Shown here piece by piece: positions 23,764-32,699 of a stretch of DNA of 38,895 bases (positions are counted from its first letter, which is position 1; every line of letters starts with the position of its first letter). The stretch lies in contig JBJKRF010000015.1 of NCBI GenBank assembly GCA_046704785.1, forward strand, positions 1 to 38,895, given 5' to 3'. This DNA comes from JBJKRF01 sp046704785. GTDB lineage: Bacteria > Chloroflexota > Anaerolineae > Anaerolineales > Villigracilaceae. The position numbers and the translations under genes are program-made. Below the pieces are notes generated by a model. That model was not told where the DNA came from, made no database searches, and worked only from the letters and a program-made list of their open reading frames with translations.

Positions 23764-24732
23764 TTACTCCGCACTGTTCGGTTGATCTTTCAAAAAGCCT
23801 TTTTCGCGCATCTTCTGGCGCAGTTCGTCGAGACTCTTCTCGCCGAAGTTGCGGATGGACATAACAGCCTGATCACCTTTTTCGAGCAGATCGAGCACAT
23901 CGCCCACTGTGGTGATTCCGGTACGTTTGAGCGAGTTGAACACGCGCACCGAAAGGTCAAGCGCCTCTACGGGCGTCTCCGCCACCTCACTGCTCAAGCG
24001 ACTTCCAGGCACCTCTTTCTCCATCGTGATCGCCAGACTCTCTTCACTGACACCGGCGACGAAACGCAGGTGCTCGATCATGATCTTGGCAGCAGTGCTC
24101 AAGGCTTTTTCAGGGGACAGTGTACCATCCGTCCAAATCTCGAGCGCGAGTTTGTCGTAGTTCGTGCTTTGTCCGACGCGAGCGTTACTCACTTCCCAGT
24201 TGACCCGTTTCACCGGGCTGTAGATTGCATCGACAGGAAGTTCGCCAATCGGCAAGTGACCACTGCGATCATTCGATGGAGAATAGCCTCGCCCACGTTC
24301 GACGGTCATTTCAATATCGAGTCGCGACTTGGGATCGTCCACGGTAAAAAGATAAAGATCTGGGTTGATAATCTCCACTTCCGGTGGAGCAATAATGTCA
24401 GCAGCCGTGACAAGACCTTCACCACGCACTTCAAGATGCATTCGGGTTGTATCTACGTCGTTCAATTTAAGGCGCAACTGCTTAATTTGCAGCGTTACTT
24501 GGATTACATCTTCGCGCACGCCGGGTATATCGCTGAATTCATGCAACACGTCTGAGATACGAATCGACGTTATTGCAGCACCTTCCAGCGAGGAGAGCAG
24601 GACGCGCCGCAAAGCATTGCCAACGGTAACGCCATAGCCGCGTTCCAGCGGGCTGATGATAAATTTGCCGTAATTTCGCGCCTCTGCTTCGCGCTCAATT
24701 TTCGGCATGACCATATTTGTCGTCCCGGTCAC
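23764..24732 (-). CDS. rpoA: DNA-directed RNA polymerase subunit alpha
   Basis: 322 aa. The N-terminal dimerisation/assembly domain (about 10-235) has FIISPLERGYGVTVGNALRR, and the C-terminal domain (about 250-312) has the DNA- and activator-binding helices FNSLKRTGITTVGDV and RNFGEKSLDEL. It starts at GTG 24732 with GAGG 7 nt upstream; an ATG six codons in is the alternative. A 6-bp hairpin (GCAATC / GATTGC, 24764-24782) lies in the 61-nt gap after rpsD and may be a processing or control site. Confidence 0.98.
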   Translation of the reverse strand: MTGTTNMVMPKIEREAEARNYGKFIISPLERGYGVTVGNALRRVLLSSLEGAAITSIRISDVLHEFSDIPGVREDVIQVTLQIKQLRLKLNDVDTTRMHLEVRGEGLVTAADIIAPPEVEIINPDLYLFTVDDPKSRLDIEMTVERGRGYSPSNDRSGHLPIGELPVDAIYSPVKRVNWEVSNARVGQSTNYDKLALEIWTDGTLSPEKALSTAAKIMIEHLRFVAGVSEESLAITMEKEVPGSRLSSEVAETPVEALDLSVRVFNSLKRTGITTVGDVLDLLEKGDQAVMSIRNFGEKSLDELRQKMREKGFLKDQPNSAE

Positions 24733-24793
24733 AAGTTCACCTCTCCCTTTTCAAATAACGGAAGCAATCTTGAGGAGATTGCCCACTGACGGA

Positions 24794-25441
24794 TTACCGC
24801 GAGTAATACTCGACGATGAGCTGTTCGTTCAGACTACCGTCAATTTCGGCCCGTTCGGGCAGGCGCTGTACCGTGCCAGATAGACCCGCTAAATCACGGG
24901 TCAACCAAGCAGGAAAATTGCGTTTATCAGCAATCTCTAAGAGCTCTTTAAAATAGGTACCAACGCGGGAGCCTTCGCGCACCTGGACGACATCACCAGC
25001 TTTGAGCAGCATCGAGGGAACATCCGTACGACGACCATTCACCATGAAATGACCGTGGGTAACCAATAAGCGCGCCTGCGCACGGCTCGTGGCATAGCCA
25101 AGACGATAAACTACATTGTCGAGGCGCGATTCGAGCATTTGCAATAAGACTAGCCCCGTCAAGCCGCGACGGCGCAAAGCCCGCGAATAATAACGACGGA
25201 ACTGACGTTCCAGAACGCCATACACGCGACGGGCACGCTGTTTGGCGCGTAACTGACGGGCATAATCGGACTCGCGGCCAGACCCGCCGCGTGAGCGACT
25301 ACCAGACTTGCCATGTTGTCCGGGGGCGAAACTGCGACGCTCGAAAGCGCACTTCTGGGAAAAACAACGTTCGCCCTTCAAGAATAATTTTTCACCTTCA
25401 CGCCGGCACAATTTACAAACCGGACCAAGATATTTCGCCAT
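24794..25441 (-). CDS. rpsD: 30S ribosomal protein S4, zinc-binding form
   Basis: 215 aa primary 16S rRNA binder. The Cys9, Cys12, Cys26, Cys31 set (CKLC, then CFSQKC) marks the zinc-containing paralogue. The S4 domain includes MLESRLDNVVYRLG and RLLVTHGHFMVNGR. S4 commonly autoregulates the alpha operon; no matching pseudoknot was looked for beyond hairpins. Confidence 0.98.
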   Translation of the reverse strand: MAKYLGPVCKLCRREGEKLFLKGERCFSQKCAFERRSFAPGQHGKSGSRSRGGSGRESDYARQLRAKQRARRVYGVLERQFRRYYSRALRRRGLTGLVLLQMLESRLDNVVYRLGYATSRAQARLLVTHGHFMVNGRRTDVPSMLLKAGDVVQVREGSRVGTYFKELLEIADKRNFPAWLTRDLAGLSGTVQRLPERAEIDGSLNEQLIVEYYSR

Positions 25442-25464
25442 ATTTACTTACCTCTTCAGACAGA

Positions 25465-25869
25465 TTACACGCGACGCTTTTTGGGAGGACGACAACCATT
25501 GTGCGGAACCGGAGTCTTGTCCGAAATAGAACGCACTTTGACTCCCATCGACTGAACAGCTCGAATCGCTGATTCACGACCAGGGCCAGGACCTTTTACG
25601 ACGAGATCAGCTTCCTGCAATCCCATTTGTTGTGCAGCTTTAATAGCTTGTTCTGCAGCAAGACGAGCAGCAAAGGGCGTACTTTTACGGGATCCTTTGA
25701 AACCAGCCGATCCTGCACTGCCCCAAGCAACGGTATTGCCAGAAGTATCGGTGATAGTCACAATCGTATTATTGAACGAGGCGAAAATGTGCACTTGCCC
25801 CGAAGATAACGAGCGTTTTCCTTTTTTTGCGCCGCTCGTACGCCGCGCTTGACGAACACTCTGAGCCAT
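25465..25869 (-). CDS. rpsK: 30S ribosomal protein S11
   Basis: 134 aa from the chosen start. VHIFASFNNTIVTITD and the C-terminal DKTPVPHNGCRPPKKRRV are diagnostic. GGAGG upstream is 11 nt from ATG 25869 (MAQSVRQ) but only 2 nt from the ATG at 25878, so I prefer 25869. Confidence 0.97.
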   Translation of the reverse strand: MAQSVRQARRTSGAKKGKRSLSSGQVHIFASFNNTIVTITDTSGNTVAWGSAGSAGFKGSRKSTPFAARLAAEQAIKAAQQMGLQEADLVVKGPGPGRESAIRAVQSMGVKVRSISDKTPVPHNGCRPPKKRRV

Positions 25870-25889
25870 AATTCTCATTACCTCCAGGA

Positions 25890-26276
25890 TTACTTCTTCG
25901 CGCCACGGCGACGGCCACGCCCGGCCACTGTCTTCTTGGGGCCCTTACGAGTGCGGGCATTGGTGCGCGTCCGCTGACCGTGTGCCGGCAAATTACGGCG
26001 ATGACGCATTCCACGATAGCAGCCAATCTCAATCAAACGCTTGATATTAAGCTGTTCCTCGCGACGCAAATCGCCTTCCACTTTATAATGTTTGGAAATA
26101 TATTCGCGCAGTGCTGAGACTTCTGTTTCAGTCAGATCCTTGATGCGAGTATCCGGATTGATCTGGGTCGCTACCAAAATCTCACGAGAACGAGTCGGGC
26201 CAACACCATACAGGTAAGCCAAACCAATCTCAACGCGCTTGTTACGAGGGAGGTCAACACCTTCAATACGAGCCAT
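25890..26276 (-). CDS. rpsM: 30S ribosomal protein S13
   Basis: 128 aa. MARIEGVDLPRNKRVEIGL and the basic tail with RTRTNARTRKGPKKT identify S13, which bridges to the 50S subunit and contacts tRNA. It is followed closely by rpsK. Confidence 0.98.
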   Translation of the reverse strand: MARIEGVDLPRNKRVEIGLAYLYGVGPTRSREILVATQINPDTRIKDLTETEVSALREYISKHYKVEGDLRREEQLNIKRLIEIGCYRGMRHRRNLPAHGQRTRTNARTRKGPKKTVAGRGRRRGAKK

Positions 26277-26282
26277 ATTCTT

Positions 26283-26396
26283 TTACCCTTGTCGCTGTTT
26301 ATGCTTGGGGTTTTCGCAGATTACGTACAGCCTACGACCGCGCTTCACGATTTTGCACTTCGCGCAGCGCTTGCGAATAGAGGGTGAAACTTTCAT
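26283..26396 (-). CDS. rpmJ: 50S ribosomal protein L36, zinc-binding form
   Basis: 37 aa. Reads MKVSPSIRKRCAKCKIV, then RRLYVICENPKHKQRQG, with zinc ligands Cys11, Cys14, Cys27 and His32. The stop is 6 nt before the rpsM ATG. GGAG lies about 11 nt before the ATG at 26396. It is the first gene after the internal promoter at 26452-26480. The usual preceding gene infA is not present. Confidence 0.97.
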   Translation of the reverse strand: MKVSPSIRKRCAKCKIVKRGRRLYVICENPKHKQRQG

Positions 26397-26418
26397 AATT
26401 GCCTTTCTCCTTCACCAC

Positions 26419-26433
26419 GACACAAATTGTGTC
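26419..26433. promoter_or_regulatory. 15-bp palindrome in the rpmJ leader
   Basis: GACACAA-A-TTGTGTC, a perfect 7-1-7 inverted repeat about 12-26 nt downstream of the predicted start site of the rpmJ promoter. With a one-base centre it suits a dimeric DNA-binding protein better than an RNA hairpin. No regulator is identified. Confidence 0.4.
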
Positions 26434-26451
26434 TATACAGCCGAAGTTTTG

Positions 26452-26480
26452 ATTATACTCGTTCCTTTTAGTTACGTCCA
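26452..26480 (-). promoter_or_regulatory. Internal promoter ahead of rpmJ-rpsM-rpsK-rpsD-rpoA-rplQ
   Basis: Minus strand TGGACG (26480-26475), 17-bp spacer, TATAAT (26457-26452), in the 108-bp gap between map and rpmJ. The predicted leader is about 50 nt and includes the palindrome at 26419-26433. Confidence 0.65.
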
Positions 26481-26504
26481 GTTGATTGCTGTGCACTGTT
26501 ACAC

Positions 26505-27275
26505 TCAAAGGACAGTCAGGATGAGAGGAGATCCTTCGGTTACGGCGACACTATGCTCAAAATGCGCCGTCAATGAGCCATCAGCAGACACAACAGTCCA
26601 TTTGTCTTTCATAACTTTCGTTTTGTGCGTACCAACCAGTACCATCGGTTCGATCGCGATTACCATTCCAGCATGCAACAGGGCACCCGTGCCAGGTACA
26701 CCGTAATTCGGCACTTGCGGACCTTCATGCATCTGGTGTCCAACGCCATGACCCGTGTATTCGCGGGTCACATAGAAACCGCGACTCTCAACATATTGCT
26801 GTATCGCCGCCGAGACATCGCCAGTACGGTTTCCCGCTTTCATTTTGGAAATTCCGTCCATGAGCGCCTGCTCAGTGACATCCAACAGTGCCTGCGCCTT
26901 TGGAGATATTTCACCGACTCCGGCCGTAAAAGCCGAATCAGCAACAAACCCTTCAAAAACAGTTCCAAAGTCACAAGAAGCGATGTCACCCTCCTGAAGC
27001 TTACGCTTCGCGCTTGGAATTCCATGCACCAATTCCTCATTAATGCTCACTGTAATGGAGTTCGGAAATGGCGGGTATCCATAGCCTTTGAAAGGCGATA
27101 CAGCACCGTATTTCTTAAGCACTTCCTCGGCAGCCGCGTCGAGGTCAGCAGTTGAAATACCGGGTTGTAAAAGTTCACGGACGGTTGCCATCAACTCTGC
27201 ATTGATACGCCCGGCCTCACGCATGATTGCAATTTCTGCCGGAGTCTTGATATTAATCTGACGCGCCCAATCCAT
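26505..27275 (-). CDS. map: Type I methionine aminopeptidase
   Basis: Removes the initiator Met from nascent proteins. 256 aa. Metal ligands fit Asp102 (CDFG), Asp113 (VADSAF), His176 (TGHGVGH), Glu209 (IEPM) and Glu240 (HFEHS). VHGIPSAKRKLQEGDI is the usual type I core. It follows adk after 10 nt. Confidence 0.97.
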   Translation of the reverse strand: MDWARQINIKTPAEIAIMREAGRINAELMATVRELLQPGISTADLDAAAEEVLKKYGAVSPFKGYGYPPFPNSITVSINEELVHGIPSAKRKLQEGDIASCDFGTVFEGFVADSAFTAGVGEISPKAQALLDVTEQALMDGISKMKAGNRTGDVSAAIQQYVESRGFYVTREYTGHGVGHQMHEGPQVPNYGVPGTGALLHAGMVIAIEPMVLVGTHKTKVMKDKWTVVSADGSLTAHFEHSVAVTEGSPLILTVL

Positions 27276-27285
27276 AACAAACTCT

Positions 27286-27945
27286 CTAGCTTCCTCTACA
27301 CTCCAATACGTCCATCAACTCAGCGCTAACCGTTTTAATGGATTGAAAGCCATCGATCTCTACCAAAACATTCCGATCACGGTAATAGTTAATGAGTGGA
27401 GTCGTCTGTTCCAGGTAAACCTGGATACGATGGATAACCGTCTCAGCTTTGTCGTCGTCACGTTGATACAGTTCAGAGCCATCGAAATCACAAATGCCCT
27501 TTTTTTGGGGCGGATTGAACTTTTCATGGAAAATGTGACCGCTTGCCCGACATGTCCAACGTCCGGTAAGTCGCTCGATAAGAACGTCGTCGGGCGCCGT
27601 TATGTACGGAACCAAATCCACATTTCCATTAAAGTCCTTCAATAATTTCTCCAGTGCTTCCGCTTGCGCAGGTGTACGCGGGAAACCGTCCAAAATTGCG
27701 CCATTTTTACAGTCTTTTCGCGAAAAACGTTCGCGAATCATGGCAATCGTAATGTCATCTGACACGAGTTCGCCCTTACTAATATATATTTGTGCTAATT
27801 TTCCCAGTTCAGTACCTTTCCTGATGTTCTCGCGAAAAATTTCGCCCGACGAGATATGTGGCAACTTCAGTTCTGACGCCAACACTTTTGCCTGCGTGCC
27901 CTTTCCCACCCCCGGGGGGCCAAGCAGAACGATATATGTAGGCAT
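27286..27945 (-). CDS. adk: Adenylate kinase with mixed lid residues
   Basis: Interconverts ATP + AMP and 2 ADP. 219 aa, long-lid form. P-loop GPPGVGKGTQ (9-18), AMP site with DGFPRT (86-91). The four lid positions that bind zinc in Gram-positive enzymes read Cys132, Ser135, Cys152, Asp155, an intermediate between the Cys4 or Cys3Asp set and the His/Ser/Asp/Thr set of enterobacteria. The secY-adk-map order is canonical. Confidence 0.96.
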   Translation of the reverse strand: MPTYIVLLGPPGVGKGTQAKVLASELKLPHISSGEIFRENIRKGTELGKLAQIYISKGELVSDDITIAMIRERFSRKDCKNGAILDGFPRTPAQAEALEKLLKDFNGNVDLVPYITAPDDVLIERLTGRWTCRASGHIFHEKFNPPQKKGICDFDGSELYQRDDDKAETVIHRIQVYLEQTTPLINYYRDRNVLVEIDGFQSIKTVSAELMDVLECRGS

Positions 27946-27966
27946 AGCCTGGAACCGCCTTTCTGC

Positions 27967-29337
27967 TCAGCGAACCAAGATCGAATCCTGATAGCCATGT
28001 AGTTTTAGTTCCGCATCTATTGTCGCAAAAACATCGCGCACTACGCCAACCACAATAAGCAGGCCTGCCGACGAGACCAGGAAAAGACCTGCCGAATTAG
28101 CACCTGTTCCAATTCCGAAAGCCTGCAACAATAAACTCAAGATGTAAGGCAAAATCGCCACAATACCCAAGAATAACGCTCCAGGAAACGTAATACGACG
28201 TTGAACCTTTGTTAGATATTTCTGCGTAGGCGCACCACGACTGACGCCTGGAATTTGTGCACCAACGCGTTTCAAGTTTTCACCATAGTTCTGTTGCGTA
28301 AACAGAACGTCCGTGTAGAAAAAGGTGAAAATAACCACCATCAAGAAATACAAAAGCCAATAGGTTCCAGAGTTCCCATCAAAAGTCGTTTGTGCACCAA
28401 CCGCCAATTGTTTAACCAAATCGACCTTAGAATTGACGAAATAGGACGCAACGATCGCCGGGAATTGCAAAATGGCGCTAGCAAAAATCAGAGGGATCAT
28501 GCCTGCCATATTGACCAACAGCGGCACCGAAGCTTTCACCGGCATGGACATCCGATTCCCCACCCGTCGGCCAGGATACATGACGGGTACGTTGCGGCGT
28601 CCCTGCTGAACAAACACAATTGCAAAAATAGTCGCCACGATGACAATCGTCATCATGATCATTAACCACCAGCGATTTTGTTGGTCGCTCAGAATTGCAG
28701 TAAAGTTCGATGGAATTCGGGCCACAATGCCAGCAAAAATGATCAGAGAAAGGCCCTGACCACGAATCCCGTACTCCGATATCAATTCGCCCAACCATAC
28801 GGCAAACATCGTCCCGGCGACCATACATCCCAATGCCGCCATCGATGGCAAGATTTGAGTACTCGTAAACCCAAAATTCAAAACTGTACCGATGTTGGCC
28901 TGCGCTGCAATCGAGTTAAAAATATTAATCTGGCCGACTGCGGAAAGCACAGCCATCGGAACGGTCAAATAGTAGGTCCACTTCTCCATCCATTTATTGC
29001 CTTCGGTTGGGTTCTCCTCCATTCGTTTCTGCAAAGAAGGGATGATCGGGACAAGGAGTTGCAGGATAATCTGCGCAGTAATGTAGGGATAGACGCCCAT
29101 CGAGAGCAGGGAAAAACGGGAAACGGTACCACCTGAAAGCAGATCCAGAAAATCAAAAAAGGTACCCGACGAGCCCAAGTTCTGACGCAGACTGGCAAGC
29201 GCCTGAAAATTAATTCCCGGTACCGGGACATTCGCAGCAACACGGTAAATGACCAGCAGCATAAGAGTCACAAGCAACATACGGCGGATGTCTTCGGACT
29301 TCCACAAATAGCGCCAGGCCGACCAGGAATTTTTCAT
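27967..29337 (-). CDS. secY: Protein translocase subunit SecY
   Basis: Central pore of the Sec translocon. 456 aa with about ten membrane helices. The plug/lateral-gate region follows YRVAANVPVPGIN, and GVYPYITAQIILQLL is the classic helix 2 signature. GGAG lies 9 nt before the ATG at 29337. Slightly longer than the E. coli protein. Confidence 0.97.
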   Translation of the reverse strand: MKNSWSAWRYLWKSEDIRRMLLVTLMLLVIYRVAANVPVPGINFQALASLRQNLGSSGTFFDFLDLLSGGTVSRFSLLSMGVYPYITAQIILQLLVPIIPSLQKRMEENPTEGNKWMEKWTYYLTVPMAVLSAVGQINIFNSIAAQANIGTVLNFGFTSTQILPSMAALGCMVAGTMFAVWLGELISEYGIRGQGLSLIIFAGIVARIPSNFTAILSDQQNRWWLMIMMTIVIVATIFAIVFVQQGRRNVPVMYPGRRVGNRMSMPVKASVPLLVNMAGMIPLIFASAILQFPAIVASYFVNSKVDLVKQLAVGAQTTFDGNSGTYWLLYFLMVVIFTFFYTDVLFTQQNYGENLKRVGAQIPGVSRGAPTQKYLTKVQRRITFPGALFLGIVAILPYILSLLLQAFGIGTGANSAGLFLVSSAGLLIVVGVVRDVFATIDAELKLHGYQDSILVR

Positions 29338-29360
29338 AAATCAGGTCTCCTAGAAAAAAT

Positions 29361-29819
29361 TTAGCCTTCAATTACTTCGACGGTACCACCGGCTTTTTCA
29401 ATCTTATTTTTGGCACCGGCGCTGATACGATGTACACGCACTTTCAATGGAATCTCAATGTCACCGCGCCCAAGGACGACAACCGGATTACGCGAGTCAC
29501 GTAGCAGATGAACACCGGCAAGCGCCTCAGGCGTAACTTCAGCATCCGCCTTGAATGCGGCCACTAATTGGTCAAGATTGACTTCGTTAAATTCCACTTG
29601 ATGCGGGGGGGTAAAGCCTTCACCACGTATGAACGGTAAACGGCGATAAAAAGGCAGGTTACCACCCTGGCGATAAACATGCCCGCCCTGACCAGAGCGA
29701 GAACTCTCGCCTTTAGTGCCACGGCCCGCAGTCTTGCCCTGACCTGCTGAAATACCCCGTCCAACGCGTTTCCGCTCCTTTTTGGAGCCCGGGTTTGGGG
29801 TGAGATCGTGGAGTTTCAT
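29361..29819 (-). CDS. rplO: 50S ribosomal protein L15
   Basis: 152 aa. MKLHDLTPNPGSKKERKR and GRGTKGESSRSGQGG are family features of this late assembly protein. Two ATGs are adjacent; AGGAG is 5 nt before the second (29819), which I chose. Confidence 0.97.
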   Translation of the reverse strand: MKLHDLTPNPGSKKERKRVGRGISAGQGKTAGRGTKGESSRSGQGGHVYRQGGNLPFYRRLPFIRGEGFTPPHQVEFNEVNLDQLVAAFKADAEVTPEALAGVHLLRDSRNPVVVLGRGDIEIPLKVRVHRISAGAKNKIEKAGGTVEVIEG

Positions 29820-29827
29820 CATTGCTC

Positions 29828-30022
29828 CTACTCTTCAACCTGGATCAAATGAATAACCTTATTGAGCATTCCACGCAAAGCAGGCGTATCAGCATGCTCA
29901 ACTGTCTGATGCAAATGACGAAGGCCCAAAGCCTTCAGCGTACGCTCTTGAGGCGCAGGGTATCCTATCCAGCTATGGATCAGGGTCACACGCAAGGTCT
30001 TCTTTTCGGCCTTCTTAGCCAT
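29828..30022 (-). CDS. rpmD: 50S ribosomal protein L30
   Basis: 64 aa. RVTLIHSWIGYPAPQERTLKA followed by the GLRHLHQTVEH segment is typical of L30. Its ATG overlaps the end of rpsE by 8 nt, and the SD (GGAGG) lies inside the last rpsE codons, so translation is coupled. Confidence 0.96.
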   Translation of the reverse strand: MAKKAEKKTLRVTLIHSWIGYPAPQERTLKALGLRHLHQTVEHADTPALRGMLNKVIHLIQVEE

Positions 30023-30554
30023 TCTTTCGCCTCCGTTCCCAGAACGGGGTCAGTTCCTCAACGGGTTTGCCACGAAGGGCTGCTTCTTCAGCCGGGGATT
30101 TCAGAGAATCCAGAGCCTGGAAGGTAGCCATCACGATATTCAGAACGTTCGCAGAGCCGAGAGATTTGGTTAAGATGTCGTGTACACCGGCGGCTTCCAA
30201 AACAGCGCGTGCGCCACCGGCCGCGATCACGCCCGTACCACGAGAAGCGGGCTTGAGCAGAACACGCGCCCCGGCCACCCTGCCAATCACCTCATAAGGA
30301 ATCGTCGTTCCAAACAATGCAACCTTATGCATATTCTTGCGCGCACGATCTGTCGCTTTGCGCATCGCATCGGGTACCGCATTCGCTTTGCCAACACCCA
30401 TTCCGACTTTGCCGTGACCATCACCAATTACCATCGTCACACGGAACTGAAAACGGCGGCCACCTTTAACGACTTTCGCAACGCGGGCAATCTCAATGAC
30501 GCGTTCGTCGAGCTGCTCTTGTTGCTCCAGTTCTTTCATTTCATAATCCGACAT
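30015..30554 (-). CDS. rpsE: 30S ribosomal protein S5
   Basis: 179 aa. The double-stranded-RNA-binding N-terminal part has RRFQFRVTMVIGDGHGKVG, and the C-terminal part TKSLGSANVLNIVMATF. ATG 30554 has GGAG 6 nt upstream and is preferred over ATG 30566. Confidence 0.97.
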   Translation of the reverse strand: MSDYEMKELEQQEQLDERVIEIARVAKVVKGGRRFQFRVTMVIGDGHGKVGMGVGKANAVPDAMRKATDRARKNMHKVALFGTTIPYEVIGRVAGARVLLKPASRGTGVIAAGGARAVLEAAGVHDILTKSLGSANVLNIVMATFQALDSLKSPAEEAALRGKPVEELTPFWERRRKNG

Positions 30555-30572
30555 AGCGTTCTCCATTGCACC

Positions 30573-30938
30573 TTAGAATTGCAGGCCGCCTTCGCGGGCG
30601 CCATCGGCCAAAGCCTTGATACGGCCCGTGTAACGGAAACCACCGCGGTCAAAGATGACCGATGCGATCCCTTTGTCTTTCGCGCGTTCCGCCACCGCTT
30701 TACCAACCAGTTTCGCCTGTTCGTTTTTCATCAAACCCTTCATCGCGGTGCGCAAGTCTTTATCAATACTCGAAGCCGACGCCAGGGTATGCCCGTCAAT
30801 ATCATCAATGACCTGGGCATATATTTCGTTAATGCTACGGAAAATACTCAGGCGAGGGCACGCCATGGTGCCAAACACTTTCTTTCGCACCCGGCGATGG
30901 CGCCGAAGGCGCGCCGCATAACGATTCTTCTCAGCCAT
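30573..30938 (-). CDS. rplR: 50S ribosomal protein L18
   Basis: 121 aa. RRHRRVRKKVFGTMACPRLS and VIFDRGGFRYTGRIKALAD mark L18, which carries 5S rRNA with L5. Confidence 0.98.
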   Translation of the reverse strand: MAEKNRYAARLRRHRRVRKKVFGTMACPRLSIFRSINEIYAQVIDDIDGHTLASASSIDKDLRTAMKGLMKNEQAKLVGKAVAERAKDKGIASVIFDRGGFRYTGRIKALADGAREGGLQF

Positions 30939-30941
30939 AAG

Positions 30942-31490
30942 TTATTTCTTCCCTTTCCCAGATTTGCCAGCTTTACGACGGATTCTTTCGCCCAGGTAGT
31001 GCAGTCCTTTTCCCAAATAAGGTTCTACGGGGCGGACGTTGCGAATATCGGAAGCTACCTGGCCGACAACTTCTTTATCAAAGCCATTGACCTTGATCTG
31101 CCGAGCTTTCGCGTCAACTTCGAAGGAAATGCCCACAGGGGGTTCAACGGTAACGGGGTGGGAATATCCCATATACAAAACCAAGTTGCTACCGTTTACC
31201 TCTGCGCGATAACCGACGCCATCCCATTCCAGGACTTTCTCGAAGCCAGCGCTCACACCGTGGATCATGTTGTTCAATACAGCACGTGTCGTCCCATGCA
31301 AAGCGCGTTCAGCAGGGTTGTCAGAACGGCGTGTAACAGCAATTTGCCCATTTTCATAGGCAATATCAATGAGGGGTGAAAACACCCGCTGCATTTCGCC
31401 TTTGGGGCCTTTAACTTTTACATCCGAACCTTTGATGTCCACTTGCACGCCAGACGGCACGGAGATGGGCAAACGTCCAATACGTGACAT
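30942..31490 (-). CDS. rplF: 50S ribosomal protein L6
   Basis: 182 aa. MSRIGRLPISVPSGVQV at the start and the C-terminal EPYLGKGLHYLGERIRRKAGK identify L6, near the factor-binding site. It is 3 nt from rplR. Confidence 0.98.
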   Translation of the reverse strand: MSRIGRLPISVPSGVQVDIKGSDVKVKGPKGEMQRVFSPLIDIAYENGQIAVTRRSDNPAERALHGTTRAVLNNMIHGVSAGFEKVLEWDGVGYRAEVNGSNLVLYMGYSHPVTVEPPVGISFEVDAKARQIKVNGFDKEVVGQVASDIRNVRPVEPYLGKGLHYLGERIRRKAGKSGKGKK

Positions 31491-31502
31491 AGCTCAGCCT
31501 CC

Positions 31503-31916
31503 TTACCAGACCTTACACAATATCTCACCGCCCACGCCAAGCTGGCGGGCGCGTTGTCCGGTCATAACTCCCTTCGGGGTCGAAAGGATGGCAATCCCCA
31601 TCCCAGAGAGCACCCAGGGAATATCCTGCTTCTTAGTATATACACGACGACCGGGGCGACTAATACGGGCTAAGCCACTAATCACCGGATGCCGCTCGCG
31701 GCGCTCACCGACAAACTTAATCTTCACCCGCAGGACCTTCTGCCCTACGTGATCGCCGTCAGCGACGTCAAAGTTATCGATGTAGCCCTCTTCTTTCAAG
31801 ATACGGGCAATCTCGGCTTTCACCTTAGAATGTGGCATCGCCACAGTGGGTTGACCTGTCATCACGCCATTGCGGATGCGAGTCAGCATATCAGCAATCG
31901 GATCAGAAACGCTCAT
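31503..31916 (-). CDS. rpsH: 30S ribosomal protein S8
   Basis: 137 aa. MSVSDPIADMLTRIRNGVM and the C-terminal GMGIAILSTPKGVMTGQRAR are diagnostic. In other bacteria S8 represses the spc operon by binding near rplE; no such site was recognised here. Confidence 0.98.
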   Translation of the reverse strand: MSVSDPIADMLTRIRNGVMTGQPTVAMPHSKVKAEIARILKEEGYIDNFDVADGDHVGQKVLRVKIKFVGERRERHPVISGLARISRPGRRVYTKKQDIPWVLSGMGIAILSTPKGVMTGQRARQLGVGGEILCKVW

Positions 31917-31934
31917 TCTAGCACCTCCACCCGG

Positions 31935-32117
31935 CTACCAGGAAGATTTCATCACGCCAGGGATTTTGCCATCCAGCGCCAACTCACGGAAGCAAATCCG
32001 GCACAGGCCGAAGCGACGGATATAACCGCGCGGGCGGCCACACTTCTGGCAGCGGTTGCGCACACGAGTGGGATACTTTCGGCGCGCTTCTCGATACGAC
32101 ATGCATTTCTTCGCCAT
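31935..32117 (-). CDS. rpsZ: 30S ribosomal protein S14, zinc-binding type Z
   Basis: 60 aa, the short zinc form with Cys23, Cys26, Cys39 and Cys42 (CQKC, CRIC). It ends in IPGVMKSSW as usual. The longer zinc-free paralogue is not in this window. Confidence 0.97.
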   Translation of the reverse strand: MAKKCMSYREARRKYPTRVRNRCQKCGRPRGYIRRFGLCRICFRELALDGKIPGVMKSSW

Positions 32118-32120
32118 AAC

Positions 32121-32666
32121 TTAAGCTTCCTTCCTGAAAGGCATTCCAAGGAACCTGAGCAGCGTGCGGGCATGCTCGTCATTCTTGGCAGTAGTCACAA
32201 TCGTCACTTCCATCCCACGAAGCTTGTCGATCTTGTCATACTCAATCTCGGGAAAGATCAACTGATCTCGCAGGCCCAGGGTGTAATTCCCGCGGCCATC
32301 AAACGCCTCAGGAGAAACACCCCGAAAATCACGCACGCGCGGCAAGGCTACATTGACCAAGCGATCCAGGAAAGACCACATGCGTTCGCCACGCAAGGTT
32401 ACCTTGGCACCAATGATACGACCTTCGCGCAACTTGAAGTTTGCGATACTCTTACGGGCTTTGGTCTGAATCGGCTTCTGACCGGTAACGGTTGTCAAAT
32501 CACCCACCGCCGCCTCAAGCGCCTTGGCATCATCCATCGCTTCGCCCAGGCCAATGTTCACCACAATTTTGTGTATACGCGGTATCTCCATCACATTGTG
32601 GTAATTGAAGGCCTTCTTCAGTCCCGGAACAGCCTCTTTTTGATATCGTTCTTGCATTCGATTCAT
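32121..32666 (-). CDS. rplE: 50S ribosomal protein L5
   Basis: 181 aa. IHKIVVNIGLGEAMDDAKAL and TIVTTAKNDEHARTLLRFLG are the L5 ends; it contacts 5S rRNA and P-site tRNA. ATG 32666 has GGAG about 11 nt upstream; an in-frame ATG at 32657 is possible. Confidence 0.97.
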   Translation of the reverse strand: MNRMQERYQKEAVPGLKKAFNYHNVMEIPRIHKIVVNIGLGEAMDDAKALEAAVGDLTTVTGQKPIQTKARKSIANFKLREGRIIGAKVTLRGERMWSFLDRLVNVALPRVRDFRGVSPEAFDGRGNYTLGLRDQLIFPEIEYDKIDKLRGMEVTIVTTAKNDEHARTLLRFLGMPFRKEA

Positions 32667-32699
32667 AATTCTTTGCTCTCCTGTCCAGGTCGTTCTCGT

